Positions 23,218 to 34,649 of a stretch of DNA of 64,000 nt are shown piece after piece; position 1 is the stretch's first letter; each line of letters starts with the position of its first letter. A model generated the notes under the pieces. It saw only the letters and a list, made by a program, of their open reading frames with translations. It had not been told where the DNA came from and made no database searches. Both the position numbers and the translations under genes were made by a program. Source of the DNA: Chlorops oryzae. Lineage: Eukaryota; Arthropoda; Insecta; Diptera; Chloropidae. The stretch lies in assembly GCA_020466095.1 (NCBI GenBank), contig CM035808.1:48859979-48923978 (forward strand), given 5' to 3'.

Positions 23218-23277
<60 letters not shown>

Positions 23278-23278
23278 G
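23217..23278 (+). repeat. (GTCT)n microsatellite of element 1
   Basis: About 15 uninterrupted tetramers right after the conserved core. Ser-Val-Cys-Leu and Thr-Asp-Arg-Gln open frames here are artefacts of the repeat. Confidence 0.95.
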
Positions 23279-24018
23279 GTCACACTTTAGTTTTTCGTAA
23301 TTTACTCCTAAGCCATGAAAGATATCATATTAAAATTTGGCATGGACTTGAACCAGGTAAATGTCCGAAAAACTGCATACAAATTTTTTTCGTAGTCCCT
23401 TCTTGGGTCGTGAGAAGTGGTTCAGAAGTTTCAAAAATCATGATTTTCAACGTTTTTCGTGGATAACTTTTTTACTATACATCCCAGCTTATTGAAATTT
23501 GGTGTGTGTATAGCTACCATGTAGACTTAAGCTTTCGCTGAAAAAAAATTGCGACATCGCTATAACTATGGTCAACATCATACACATTAGAAAAAAACAC
23601 TCTTTCTCTTATTCTCATATCTGTACACTGAGGGAAAAACTGCAACTTAAAATCAAATCCGAGCCATATTAATTCAATATGTTTTAATATAGAAGAAAAA
23701 TAATACCGAAACATATTATATTAAGATAACAATTTTCAACTTTGAATTGATGTAGTTTCCATATATTTCGTGGAGTATGTTAAAGTTACATTGATTTGAA
23801 GTTGAACCCTATTGATTTGAGTTTGTTTTCATATTACCTCGTGAATTGCGTTGAAATTTACCTTGCTACCTATTGAGTCAATAAGAAACGTTATTGAATT
23901 AATATGGAAACTCTTCACAGAGAAAAATATGACCTCATAAAATCGATAAGATCCCCTTATTGAGCAGTTGTTTTGCACTTACATTGATATAATAAAACTA
24001 GCAAGCTGAAATCATATC

Positions 24019-24089
24019 TCGCGATGGCGTAGTTGAAGTGTGCTAGACTTGTAATCTGAAAGGTCCGAGTTCGAACCCTGCCGCAGGCT
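24019..24089 (+). other. tRNA-like segment (A and B box)
   Basis: An A-box-like TGGCGTAGTTG and a B-box GAGTTCGAACCC are spaced as in a tRNA, with a loop CTTGTAA that would read as anticodon TGT. Acceptor pairing is poor, so I read it as a tRNA-derived repeat segment, not a tRNA gene. Confidence 0.6.
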
Positions 24090-24368
24090 AAAGAATTTGT
24101 GGAAAAATGGAGAATAAAACAGGCAAGTAAATTTTAGTGAAAAAATATGAGGAGAGAAACTAAGTTTGGACGTGGACCAAAAAAACAAGTTGCTTTCGTC
24201 GGGCCTTCCAAAACGTCACATACAAGCTCTTTCAAGAAATTCCTATAGAATCTTTTTTTTTAATTTTTTAAGCATAAAATTTTAGGTAAAATCTTTTATT
24301 TCTCAGTTTTTTAAATAATGTAAATGTTAAATTATCTACTTTTCCCCAAAAAAAAAAAAAAAAAAAAA

Positions 24369-24408
24369 TCGACGCTCGCTGGAGCAGGGATCGAACCCAC
24401 CGACCTGG
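24369..24408 (-). other. tRNA-like 3' half, opposite strand
   Basis: On the minus strand GGGTTCGATCCC matches a B box, followed by a long T run that could end RNA polymerase III transcripts. It faces the tRNA-like segment at 24019. Confidence 0.5.
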
Positions 24409-24699
24409 TTTTTTACAAGAATTCATATCACAATTAAGTAGAATCTTATATTAATTCAATACCGAAAAATATCATTTTAATATGGTTTCTAAATTAAAAT
24501 CGTCGATATTGCGCCACCTTAATTCAATGGTGTTCCATATTGAATCAAAATTTTTCTACGTTACTAGACTTTCGTTAACGATTCACATTGAATCAATGTG
24601 GTTTTTATTGATTTTATGTGGTTTTTTCTCTGGGTGTATACAAAAATTATTTTTTTGCTTCTTACGATTGTGTATTTTGCCGCCAAATAAAGTCGTCAC

Positions 24700-26060
24700 A
24701 TAAGATTAAAATTTGACCATGACCACCATTCGCGAAATTCGCGAAAATTCGATTTTCACTATTTTGAATTGAGGATCTCGCAGCTAGACAAAATGGCCTC
24801 TATCGGTTAAAATTTGACCATGACCACAATTCGCGAAATTCGCAAAAATTTGATTTACACTATTTTGAATTGAGTATTTCGCAGCTTAACAAAATGTCCT
24901 CTAAGGGTTAAAATTTTATCAAGACCACCATTCGCGAAATTCGCGAAAATTTGATTTTCACTATTTTGAATTGAGGATCTCGCAGCTAGACAAAATGGCC
25001 TCTATCGATTAAAATTTGACCATGACCACAATTCGCGAAATTCGCAAAAAAAATGTTTTCACTATTTTGAATTGAGTATTCCGCAGCTTAACAAAATGTC
25101 CTCTAAGGGTTAAAATTTTATCAAGACCACCATTCGCGAAATTCGCGAAAATTTGATTTTCACTATTTTGAATTGAGTATTTCGCTGCTAGACAGAATGT
25201 CCTCTAACGGTTTAAATTTGACCATGACCACCATTCGCGAAATTCGCAAAAAATTGATTTTCACTATTTTAAATTGAGTATTTCGCAGCTTAACAAAATG
25301 TCCTCTAAGGGTTAAAATTTTATCAAGACCACCATTCGCGAAATTCGCGAAAATTTGATTTTCACTATTTTGAATTGAGTATTTCGCTGCTAGACAGAAT
25401 GTCCTCTAACGGTTTAAATTTGACCATGACCACCATTCGCGAAATTCGCAAAAAATTGATTTTCACTATTTTAAATTGAGTATTTCGCAGCTTAACAAAA
25501 TGTCCTCTAAGGGTTAAAATTTTATCAAGACCACCATTCGCGAAATTCGCGAAAATTTGATTTACACTATTTTGAATTGAGTATTTCGCTGCTAGACAGA
25601 ATGTCCTCTAACGGTTTAAATTTGACCATGACCACCATTCGCGAAATTCGCAAAAAATTGATTTTCACTATTTTAAATTGAGTATTTCGCAGCTTAACAA
25701 AATGTCCTCTAAGGGTTAAAATTTTATCAAGACCACCATTCGCGAAATTCGCGAAAATTTGATTTTCACTATTTTGAATTGAGTATTTCGCTGCTAGACA
25801 GAATGTCCTCTAACGGTTTAAATTTGACCATGACCACCATTCGCGAAATTTGCAAAAAATTGATTTTCACTATTTTAAATTGAGTATTTCGCAGCTTAAC
25901 AAAATGTCCTCTAAGGGTTAAAATTTTATCAAGACCACCATTCGCGAAATTCGCAAAAATTTTATTTTCACTATTTTGAATTGAGTATTTCGCAGCTAGA
26001 CAAAATGTCCTTTAACGGTTAAAATTTGACCATGACCAACATCCACGAAAATTTGGTGCT
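24700..26060 (+). repeat. 101-bp satellite array 1 (dimeric higher-order)
   Basis: About 13 tandem units near 101 bp. Through most of the array two unit types alternate, so sequence repeats best every 202 bp (compare 25221 with 25423). One type carries the 17-nt dyad TTCGCGAAATTCGCGAA, the other a half version ending TTCGCAAAA. Array edges blend into the element ends. Confidence 0.95.
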
Positions 26061-26236
26061 TAATAATAATCTCGAGTTTTAGAAGCTAAATCGAAGTACA
26101 GATAAGGTGTAAATAGATATCCAAGCTAGAACAACGAAAACGGCAGGAATTTTTGTTAAGGTAATGTTTTAACATATTTCAGGCTGAGGAAAAGGTATGT
26201 GTGCAATCGGCTTAGCCGATGTAAACTTCTTTACTT

Positions 26237-26612
26237 GTATTTTTATTTATTTTTTTTTTTAAAGGAAAAGACAAAAGGAAACAAATGTGAAAAATTTCAA
26301 TTGCACTATTAATGATAAAAAGGTTAAGTTGCATTTCCGAACAGATTAGGTCTTCTGCTTTTCCTCCAAAAACGTAATCTCAATCCCTCGACATACACTA
26401 TAGTGAGGAAACTGGTTGACACTTGCTACTGGGTGAGTAGTAATCCGCCAGTCCTTTCTACTCATCGTCAACTGCTGTCGTTGCTCTAGCAAACGATCCA
26501 CCAGCTGTCACTATTCGACTAAAATACTACAGCGCCTTCAGCCGTCTACCCGCACAAGCCTGATCTTCGCCCAAGGATTCAGCACTCATCAAAAGTTCTT
26601 TTTTTTTATCTA
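26237..26612 (-). mobile_element. Leader of a minus-strand LTR retrotransposon (truncated)
   Basis: Lies just downstream (minus-strand sense) of the primer-binding site at 26631-26613. No gag frame is recognisable; the element is cut off near the end of Helentron element 1. Confidence 0.35.
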
Positions 26613-26631
26613 GATCCTGCCGGCTGCGCCA
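26613..26631 (-). promoter_or_regulatory. Primer-binding site, tRNA-Ser type
   Basis: Minus-strand TGGCGCAGCCGGCAGGATC resembles the serine-tRNA primer site of the 17.6/297/gypsy group. It begins one base after the LTR end ...CGTTACA. Confidence 0.6.
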
Positions 26632-26632
26632 A

Positions 26633-27320
26633 TGTAACGATTTCCTCGTACCGTTAAAACTTTCGATCAACATAAAAAAAAGGATATTTCTTTTTAATTT
26701 ATTTATATTTTTATTTATTTCTTTATTCCAGTATTTATCTTAGCTCTTAGTTTTACTTTCAAGTTAACTACGACGAAGTTAACAACCGTCACAACGACTG
26801 CCTTATTCTATAAATTTCACACTTACTTATAACTTACAAACTACGTTCGCCGTTGCGAACTCTGCTGCAGTCTCTTCTTTTGCCGCCTCAGCGACCTTCT
26901 TGTGCATTCCAGTTGCACTCTGCATTCTCGCTTCTTTTTCATTTCCGCGCGTGTCGTCTTGACCCAGTTCTTTCCCATGTCTGCTTACGGGTGCTTTTTG
27001 CGTTGACCCGTATTCGTTGCTGAGCTTAATGCATACAGTAAGCCCTAGAAACTGTTGTATGTTCGCATCATATATTACTATATATGTCACTCAGGAGCCG
27101 TTTCGGTTTTGGCTCGTTTCACCACGGTCTTGGGTACCCACCACGGTTTTGGGTACCCACCAAAATGAGCATTTTGCACTGAGGTACTCACCAAAAGTAT
27201 TTCTCTCTCGCTCTTCTTTTGCCTGTCGAGTAACATCTCTTTCTAACTGGCGCGAAACGGCCCGCGCAATATCTCTGAGAGTGACATATATTGTTATATA
27301 TGGTTCGCATGCTCACAACA
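26633..27320 (-). mobile_element. LTR, interrupted by a MITE
   Basis: Minus-strand LTR probably from TGTTGTGAGC (27320) to CGTTACA (26633). Contains a TATAAGTA-like box near 26830. The MITE at 27069-27302 splits it, with GTTCGCAT duplicated. No second LTR is present, so the outer edge is uncertain. Likely of the gypsy/17.6 lineage from its primer site; no coding region remains. Confidence 0.5.
27069..27302. mobile_element. MITE (CATATATTAC family), complete 234-bp copy
   Basis: Perfect 8-bp duplication GTTCGCAT (27061-27068, 27303-27310). Lacks the internal hAT found in the copies at 7.0 and 9.7 kb, so it shows the empty form of the family. Internal motif GGGTACCCACCA repeats twice. Confidence 0.85.
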
Positions 27321-27382
27321 CTATATACATATGTAACTCAGGAGCCGTTTCCATTTTGGCTCTTTTCAACACGGTCTTGGGC
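27318..27382. mobile_element. Partial MITE (CATATATTAC family)
   Basis: The left 65 bases of the family (from ACTATATACATATG to AACACGGTCTTGGG) are present; the rest is missing. Confidence 0.6.
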
Positions 27383-27496
27383 AAGTATTACAGTATGGGA
27401 AAGCCTGTCAAAATGCTATATGGCTCCAAATGGTGTGGTGAAGTTGAGTAAAAATCAGCTTATATTTTTAAAATGCATGTTTCAAAATTAAAAAAG

Positions 27497-27985
27497 TAAG
27501 GGTGTTATATTAAAGCGAACCTGACCATAGAATACCCTACACAGAAAAACAGCTATACATTTTTTAATCGGAGGCTAAAACAAAGCTCAACTTCCTCATT
27601 CCACAAAAATATATCGAAAGTTTGTAGCTTTACACAATTCAGATGATTTTTGAGGAAGACCATAGTGCTGTAGGAACCCTTAAAAATCGTCCGATTAAGT
27701 CAATTTTTGTAGAGGGTCTCAACGCTTATATAAAAAATATGTATGCTGTCTTTGGTGCAAGCGCCATCTAAATTTTGGGTGAAAAAATCAATTTCGTAAT
27801 AACGCCTTTTGGCGCGGCCACTTTTCTAAGATTTGGAATCTATATTTTATGCCTTTAAATAAGTCCAAATATATAATTCCACTAAGTATATAGAAAATGT
27901 TGGTTTTAGAGCAGCATTTATGAATTTTATAACGAACCCTGGAACAAAGGGATACCTTTGAGAATCAGACAGACAGAAAGTCTCA
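27497..27985 (+). repeat. Dispersed repeat R2, copy 1
   Basis: Starts AAGGGTGTTATATTAAAGCG and continues CCTGACCATAGAATACC. Two related blocks occur at 28911 and about 42934. No coding capacity; class unknown. Confidence 0.5.
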
Positions 27986-27989
27986 TTTC

Positions 27990-28905
27990 GAAAAGCTAAA
28001 CGTTCAAATTGTAGTCGGTTACTATTTTCACCATCGATTTGCACTATTGACTCGTTCTATTTGGTACCATCTGTTCTCCATGGATGCCACACTCACGTCT
28101 AAATTAATCAAGACCAAAGCACGGAAATCAGTTTTTTGTAGTACGTGATTTTTTCTAATACTAAAAAGAAAAAATAAATGTTAAAAGAAATTCTACAGTT
28201 TAAAATGGTATAAGCATTCTTTAAAAAACTGTATAATATCTGATTTTCTCCGGCTTTAAATGAAACAAATCCCAAAAAAAACTAACTGCTTGTACTTGCC
28301 CAATTTCCAGAGACGACAACAATGCCGAAAGAGGCATCATGGTGGATTGCCTGGTATGCCGTGTGGTTGTTGTTGCCTTTGGTGAATTGCCTATTCGCTT
28401 TGTTAAATTGCCTATTAGCTCGTTTCTCATACTGTAATACTTGGAAGTGAGAATGCGAACTGAGAAGCGAAATCGATTGTAAACACAACTGCGTGGCGAG
28501 TTTCAAGCATGCACGACTTTGAATGCGAAATCATAAATGAATAAGTTCTTATTTTACCTGAAATATAATTTTCTATTTTTCTTCAAACATTTCTTTATCG
28601 ATTTATATAAAAATTTTATATCTATTTTCTGAAATAAAAGCAAAATTCGAAAAGTAAAAAGCCGGTTTAACATGAGAAACAACAACAACGAATCTCGATT
28701 TTGAATTTGTGACGTTTCCTCTCTCAAGTGGCGCTTTCTTGTTTTCTTGTATCATGATACAGTGCACGAAAACAAGATGGCTAACGTGAGCTTTCCAACA
28801 TACTGTATAATAGATTACTTTTATTTGAGGATTAAATCTATACAAGTCATTGATGTCAATAAATGAATAGCAGGAACAACACGAAATAAACAAAAAGCAT
28901 TGAAA
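27990..28905. other. No recognised feature
   Basis: Short overlapping frames only. GAATTGCCTATT and AAATTGCCTATT recur at about 28384 and 28405. Confidence 0.35.
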
Positions 28906-28910
28906 ACCAT

Positions 28911-29640
28911 TAAGGGTGTTATAGTCAGGCGAATCTGGCAATACAATTCCCGACACAGATAATGGGTAAGCTAAATATGCGGGCATGTGACAGAAATCGA
29001 AAACGACAGAAAACGTTAGATTTCGGTAAAATTTCATACAAATGTAAGCGAAATCGAACGTTTTCTGTCGTTTTCGATTTCTGTCACATGCCCGATGTTT
29101 TAATATTTTTAGAACATACCCCAGACTACGATTGTTAAAACAAAGTATTCCGGGGATTTTCATGTCTCATATCATATGAGTAATATGACGGAATTTTTTT
29201 TGATTTGTTCTATTTTGGTGACAAATCCTAGTACGAAAAAGGTATCCCTAATGAAGGACCGATCAAAAAAGAAGAGGATGTTTATGATTACAAAAGAAGC
29301 ATACATGCCAACATTCGTTCATGTCCCATTTGAGTTTTGAGTATAAATAACAATATCCGAACAACAGCTTTTAGTCCTACCCAATTTTCCAATTTTAAAA
29401 TTTTACACTTTTGAGGCTAAAATATGTTAAAATCTCAAAGTCAATCAAAATATCTCAAATCCGACCGGTTTTAGATAACTGACCCTACTGGAGGCACCCC
29501 CAAATTGGTCTGTCAAGTCCATTCTCAAACTTCTTCTTACTCATGTCCTCGTGAGCACACATACCAAAATTTTTCAAGATAGCTCAACTCCTTTGATAAG
29601 AAAACTGCATACAGACATACATACAGACGGCCCATTGTTG
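28911..29640 (+). repeat. Dispersed repeat R2, copy 2
   Basis: Shares the AAGGGTGTTATAGTCAGGCG start and the phrase GGACCGATCAA with the block at 42.9-43.4 kb. Ends close to an ACAGACATACATACAGAC run at 29609. Carries a hairpin MITE at 28980-29094. Confidence 0.5.
28980..29094. mobile_element. 115-bp near-perfect hairpin MITE
   Basis: Arms of about 38 bp match exactly in inverted orientation, starting CGGGCATGTGACAGAAATCG, around a loop of about 35 bp. A target duplication is not obvious. Confidence 0.6.
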
Positions 29641-29789
29641 AGTTTCCGACTAGCACAGTGTAATCGAATAATGAGAGATTGGGTTATTAAGATATCGTCT
29701 CTTTTAGATCGAATAAAGGCTTGTCAGACATTCCCACATACATTAAAAATCTCAATACTAGTGCAAATGCCACCAGTCCCGCGAACATC

Positions 29790-30310
29790 CCCGATGATGT
29801 CCTAGTGACTTCGGAGCCGGAATGCATGCTATTTCCGGTGACACTTTGTATGACATTTACACAGGAGCTGACAGGGACTTCAGCGGTGACATTGTCATGC
29901 TAGAGGGTGCGATGGCGACAAAAGGCATTAGAGAGCAGCACATTGCTCTCTTCTCTCTAAATGTTAATTTATAGAAACCAGTTTTGATAACTTCTCTTCG
30001 TCCTCTCTTTGGATATTTCCCAATTTTTAAAAATCTATTTTTAACAATTTTTGTTCGCCTCAGCCAGGGATCGAACGCGATCTTCGGATTCTGAGTCGAG
30101 CACTCATCATCTACGCCACTTCATACTAGCGTTCAACTGACGCAAAATCCTTTTTTAAATTTCAGTAGCCCATGAGAGTCAAGCACATGAGCAGCATCCC
30201 TCCACGATGACATTTCCTCCAAGATGTCACACATGACAATGTCACCTATATGTCATCGATGACATCACTGATGACATTGTCATGCAGGAGATAATTTTCC
30301 GCTGGGACGT
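29790..30310. other. Possible inverted-repeat element with tRNA-like core
   Basis: TGACATTGTCATG at 29888 and 30271 and its inverse CATGACAATGTCA at 30232 lie on both sides of a minus-strand tRNA-like segment. No clear ends or duplication found. Confidence 0.3.
30053..30122 (-). other. tRNA-like segment (minus strand)
   Basis: On the minus strand TGGCGTAGATGATGAG (A-box-like) and GCGTTCGATCCC (B box) are spaced as in a tRNA. Read as tRNA-derived because stems do not fully pair. Confidence 0.55.
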
Positions 30311-31373
30311 ATCTGCTTGAACGGCTGTGTGCTTTGCGAGTCAAAAATTCAGAATTCATATTTCGAGTCTAGCGCTTATGCTCTGTGTCAAAAAGGAATA
30401 ACTGTTCAAGTCACAGTTTGCTGTTGCGGGATTGAATTTTAAAGATATGCAATTCTTACGTGTTTCCATATTAAATAGAGTTTCATTTCTTGAAAAATTT
30501 TTTTTTTCTATTTAAGCCAAGATTGTAAGATTTTGCTGGAATATATAATACTTCTGTCTGAAAGGAATTCAATGAAATAAATAACTTCTTTTGAGCTTAA
30601 GTCAACTTAAGCAGTTTTTGCTTTATACATACCGGCGTGAAGTGCTTCATAACAATACTTCTCACTTATTCGTTTCACGTAAACTTAAACTTTTGCTTTT
30701 CGAAAGTATCCTGCGAGTTAAAAGTCTGTCTTTCGACAAGGGTAAGCTCAAGAGGAAGTTATTTTGGGGCAGTGATGTTCACGCCATACATCGTTTGATG
30801 GAGCTCATTTCACACGTATTGCTTACGCTCTTTGTTCAGTCGGTAGCAACCTTGCAGGAAGCCTGTCGGCACATGACCCAATGTCTACAATAAGTCAATA
30901 GGTATAGTTCATCTCTGTCGACCATGTCAACAAGAAGTCTAAATTTTTTTAAGTTTTGTGAGTTTTTGCTGCAGTGAATGCGATAGAAACAATCAACGAG
31001 GTTTCACAGCTAGATTTTATTCATTTAACATATTTGCTGAACACAACTCAGAGGCCATACAATACAACATAGCGTGCATCTGTAGGTACAGCTTTTTTAT
31101 TTCACTGCATAGAAGAATTAATACAAAACTTTTTTTTTGAGCGCTCGCTCCCCTGTAGGAAATGTCAATACTGAATCTATACTCTTTTTCTACTGACCGC
31201 GTCAATGTCACTACTGACCAGTTATACCCGCCGCAATGCTTTGCCCTATTGACATTTTATCATTGAGTGGGCATTGCATGTCAACAATTGTCCGAAGAAA
31301 TATTGACGAACTATTGACGAGGGAACCATTATGAAGGCATTTATTTTAGTACGTCAATAGCAAGATCCGTTCG

Positions 31374-31450
31374 CGTGCCCATGGTGGCACAATGCGTTGA
31401 GTACTTTGCTTGAGCTCTGAAGATCGCGGGTTCAAATCTCGCGCGAGCAC
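31374..31450 (+). other. tRNA-like segment with T-run
   Basis: GGTGGCACAATGCGTTGAG, then GCGGGTTCAAATCTCG (B box), and GTGC/GCAC outer pairing; a T-run follows at 31455. Shares CTCTGAAGAT with the opposed segment at 31770-31837. Confidence 0.55.
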
Positions 31451-31769
31451 TAGATTTTTTGTTTTTTTTGGTTTATTTTATTATTTATTTACTTTTTTAA
31501 AAGTAATTAATAGTTTAGAAACCAAAAAGTTTTGAGGAAAAATATTGTTGGTAACAAATTGAAAATTTTTTCAATTCAAGACTTAATTTCTGAAAAACTT
31601 TTATGCATGTAATTTGTTTTTTCATCCTTAAGCGTAGGAATTGTTTTATATTTAATTATTTTTAAACTAGTTTTCATAACAGAAATGCATTGACCTTTTA
31701 GCCGGAAGAATAACTTAAATTATTTTTATAAATCAACTATTACCCGCTTTCTTAAATTTTCATCCGCCT

Positions 31770-31837
31770 TCGCTGTGGTTTGAACCGGGAATCTTCAGAG
31801 TGCTGGGCGAGAACGCATGCTCTATGGTATTGAGGCC
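31770..31837 (-). other. tRNA-like segment, opposed
   Basis: Minus strand: CTCTGAAGATTCCCGGTTCA with a B box and an A-box-like start. Mirrors the segment at 31374-31450 within the same hAT element. Confidence 0.5.
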
Positions 31838-32092
31838 TCTGAGTTGTGTTCAGCAAATATGTTAAATGAATGAAATCTAGCTGTGAAACCTCGTTGATTG
31901 TTTCAATCGCATTCACTGCAGCAAAAACTCACAAAAATTAAAAATATAGACTTCTTGTTGACATGGTCGACAGAAATGAACTATACCTATTGACTTATTG
32001 TAGACATTGGGTCATGTGCCGACAGGCTTCCTGCAGGGTATTTTCTCACTCACACAGTCTCACGGCCAATTTTGAACATCACTGTTTTGGGG

Positions 32093-33088
32093 TATTATCA
32101 CCTAAGCTTATCATATGAGGCATATGGAAAATCTTCCCAAGCTGCAATAGGAATGGAATGTTATCTTTATTACTCTCAAATCCACGCAAAGCTAGCGTAT
32201 AAAACACAAACAAGGATAACAGTCCTCTAAAATCCGATTTCATGAAATTTCAAACAAAAAAGTCAAATCACACTCAGATATTTATCCTTACCTTTCGCAC
32301 AGGCGTGAACAACGCTCGGAAGTGAAGGCAGAAAAATATTAAAAAAAAAAAAACAACTGGAAACTTTCCTCAACTGCCAACATTTAAATTCTTTCAAAAG
32401 ATTTATGTGACTTTCGCACTTTTATGAGAGGATTTTATGGGAAAATGGGCGTGAAGACAAACACTTACTCATGTTTCCATACCAACACTATATGAAGTTC
32501 AAATGTGTTCAATTCTATGAGGTATTTTTTGTTTTATGGAAGGAAACAAATAGCAAAAAATTTTTTAATAAATAATGTTTTTTTCGGTACTGCTTGTTTG
32601 TTTGTTTGATACTGACTTCACGGAGCTTTTGGCTTAATGGCATTAGCGATGAATCAAAGTATTGAGCTCAAACATTTCTATTCCAAATAGAAATAGGTCA
32701 AGTGAAGTCCGTAGTGCCCACGATTTTTTCATTAATTACTAGAAGCTTTGCATAAGTTTGACGAAGGAAATAAAATTAGGGGTTGTTTTCTTTTTTCACG
32801 AAATTAAATATTTTTCGCCTTCTGATTTTAGTTTCATCAAACAAACCAATTTGAATAAATTTTAAAACAGATTGAGCTAAACGTGATAAAGGATACATGG
32901 GGATGTTTTACGCATGCGGAGGATGTATGCAGAAGCCCAACCGTCTAGATTTTGACGTATCGAAAGACTTCTTTATTTAAAGGTCTATTAATCAATAACC
33001 ATGGGAATAATATCGTCCCCATTTAGGTGATTGGTGAAGTGCTATACGTTCGCATCGGTATTTTCGCCTTGAAACTATGTGTTTTTTT
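32093..33088. other. No recognised feature
   Basis: AT-rich DNA between the hAT element and Helentron-like element 2. A GTTTGTTTGTTT run lies at 32606. Confidence 0.4.
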
Positions 33089-33217
33089 TATACCTTTTCC
33101 GAAGGAAAGGGTATATTAAGTTTGGCTCGGAGTATGTAACATGCCAAAGGAGTCGCGATAGATATAGACATATATATATATTCTTGATCAGGGTGACAAG
33201 AGGAGTCGATCTAGCCA

Positions 33218-33277
<60 letters not shown>

Positions 33278-33626
33278 GGTCACACTTTAGTTTTTCGTAA
33301 TTTACTCCTAAGCCATGAAAGATATCATATTAAAATTTGGCATGGACTTGAACCAGGTAAATGTCCGAAAAACTGCATACAAATTTTTTTCGTAGTCCCT
33401 TCTTGGGTCGTGAGAAGTGGTTCAGAAGTTTCAAAAATCATGATTTTCAACGTTTTTCGTGGATAACTTTTTTACTATACATCCCAGCTTATTGAAATTT
33501 GGTGTGTGTATAGCTACCATGTAGACTTAAGCTTTCGCTGAAAAAAATTGCGACATCGCTATAACTATGGTCAACATCATACACATTAGAAAAAAACACT
33601 CTTTCTCTTATTCTCATATCTGTATA

Positions 33627-34630
33627 CAGAGGGAAAAACTGCAACTTAAAATCAAATCCGAGCCATATTAATTCAATATGTTTTAATATAGAAGAAAAAT
33701 AATACCGAAACATATTAAGATAACAATTTTCAACTTTGAATTGATGTAGTTTCCATATATTTCGTGGAGTATGTTAAAGTTACATTGATTTGAAGTTGAA
33801 CCCTATTGATTTGAGTTTGTTTTCATATTACCTCGTGAATTGCGTTGAAATTTACCTTGCTACCTATTGAGTCAATAAGAAACGTTATTGAATTAATATG
33901 GAAACTCTTCACAGAGAAAAATATGACCTCATAAAATCGATAAGATCCCCTTATTGAGCAGTTGTTTTGCACTTACATTGATATAATAAAACTAGCAAGC
34001 TGAAATCATATCTCGCGATGGCGTAGTTGAAGTGTGCTAGACTTGTAATCTGAAAGGTCCGAGTTCGAACCCTGCCGCAGGCTAAAGAATTTGTGGAAAA
34101 ATGGAGAATAAAACAGGCAAGTAAATTTTAGTGAAAAAATATGAGGAGAGAAACTAAGTTTGGACGTGGACCAAAAAAACAAGTTGCTTTCGTCGGGCCT
34201 TCCAAAACGTCACATACAAGCTCTTTCAAGAAATTCCTATAGAATCTTTTTTTTTAATTTTTTAAGCATAAAATTTTAGGTAAAATCTTTTATTTCTCAG
34301 TTTTTTAAATAATGTAAATGTTAAATTATCTACTTTTCCCCAAAAAAAAAAAAAAAAAAAAAATCGACGCTCGCTGGAGCAGGGATCGAACCCACCGACC
34401 TGGTTTTTTACAAGAATTCATATCACAATTAAGTAGAATCTTATATTAATTCAATACCGAAAAATATCATTTTAATATGGTTTCTAAATTAAAATCGTCG
34501 ATATTGCGCCACCTTAATTCAATGGTGTTCCATATTGAATCAAAATTTTTCTACGTTACTAGACTTTCGTTAACGATTCACATTGAATCAATGTGGTTTT
34601 TATTGATTTTATGTGGTTTTTTCTCTGGGT
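33627..34630. mobile_element. 1-kb TIR insertion inside element 2
   Basis: Matches 23638-24635 at the same site, so it entered before elements 1 and 2 separated. Left flank GTATA (33622-33626) and right flank GTATA (34631-34635). Holds the same two opposed tRNA-like segments (34012-34083 plus strand, 34364-34403 minus strand). Confidence 0.65.
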
Positions 34631-34649
34631 GTATACAAAAACTATTTTT

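Larger units (their letters stand above)
23638..24635. mobile_element. 1-kb TIR insertion inside element 1, with two tRNA-like segments
   Basis: Absent from the Helentron copies at 47.2 and 49.2 kb, which join directly at this point. Ends are CACTGAGGGAAAAAC and, inverted, CACCCAGAGAAAAAAC; a GTATA-like sequence flanks it. The same insertion sits at the same site in element 2. An internal CACAGAGAAAAATATG (23918) repeats the terminal form. Superfamily not assigned; CACTG-type ends would be compatible with Chapaev/CACTA relatives. Confidence 0.65.
23089..26236 (+). mobile_element. mini-me/Helentron-like element 1 with satellite array
   Basis: The 5' end is ATACCTTTTCC followed by a short palindromic continuation. 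An inverted copy GGAAAAGGTAT lies near the 3' end, followed by hairpin ATCGGCTTAGCCGAT and CTTCTTTACTT. Inside, in order: (TA)n, the core TTGATCAGGGTGACAAGAGG to CGATCTAGCC, a (GTCT)n tract, a conserved 400-bp block, a 1-kb insertion, and the 101-bp satellite. The (TA)n-core-(GTCY)n layout is what I know as mini-me; subterminal repeats plus a 3' hairpin match non-autonomous Helentrons of the DINE-1 type. No protein is encoded. Confidence 0.8.
30770..32084. mobile_element. Non-autonomous hAT with long internal inverted arms
   Basis: 1315 bp, ends CAGTGATGTTCA inverted, 8-bp duplication TTTTGGGG (30762-30769, 32085-32092). From 30853 to about 31055 and from 32036 back to about 31840, some 200 bp match as an inverted repeat (TGCAGGAAGCCTGTCGGCAC onward). 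Each half then holds a tRNA-like segment in opposite orientation. No transposase. A piece of the same family is at 55604-55826. Confidence 0.85.
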
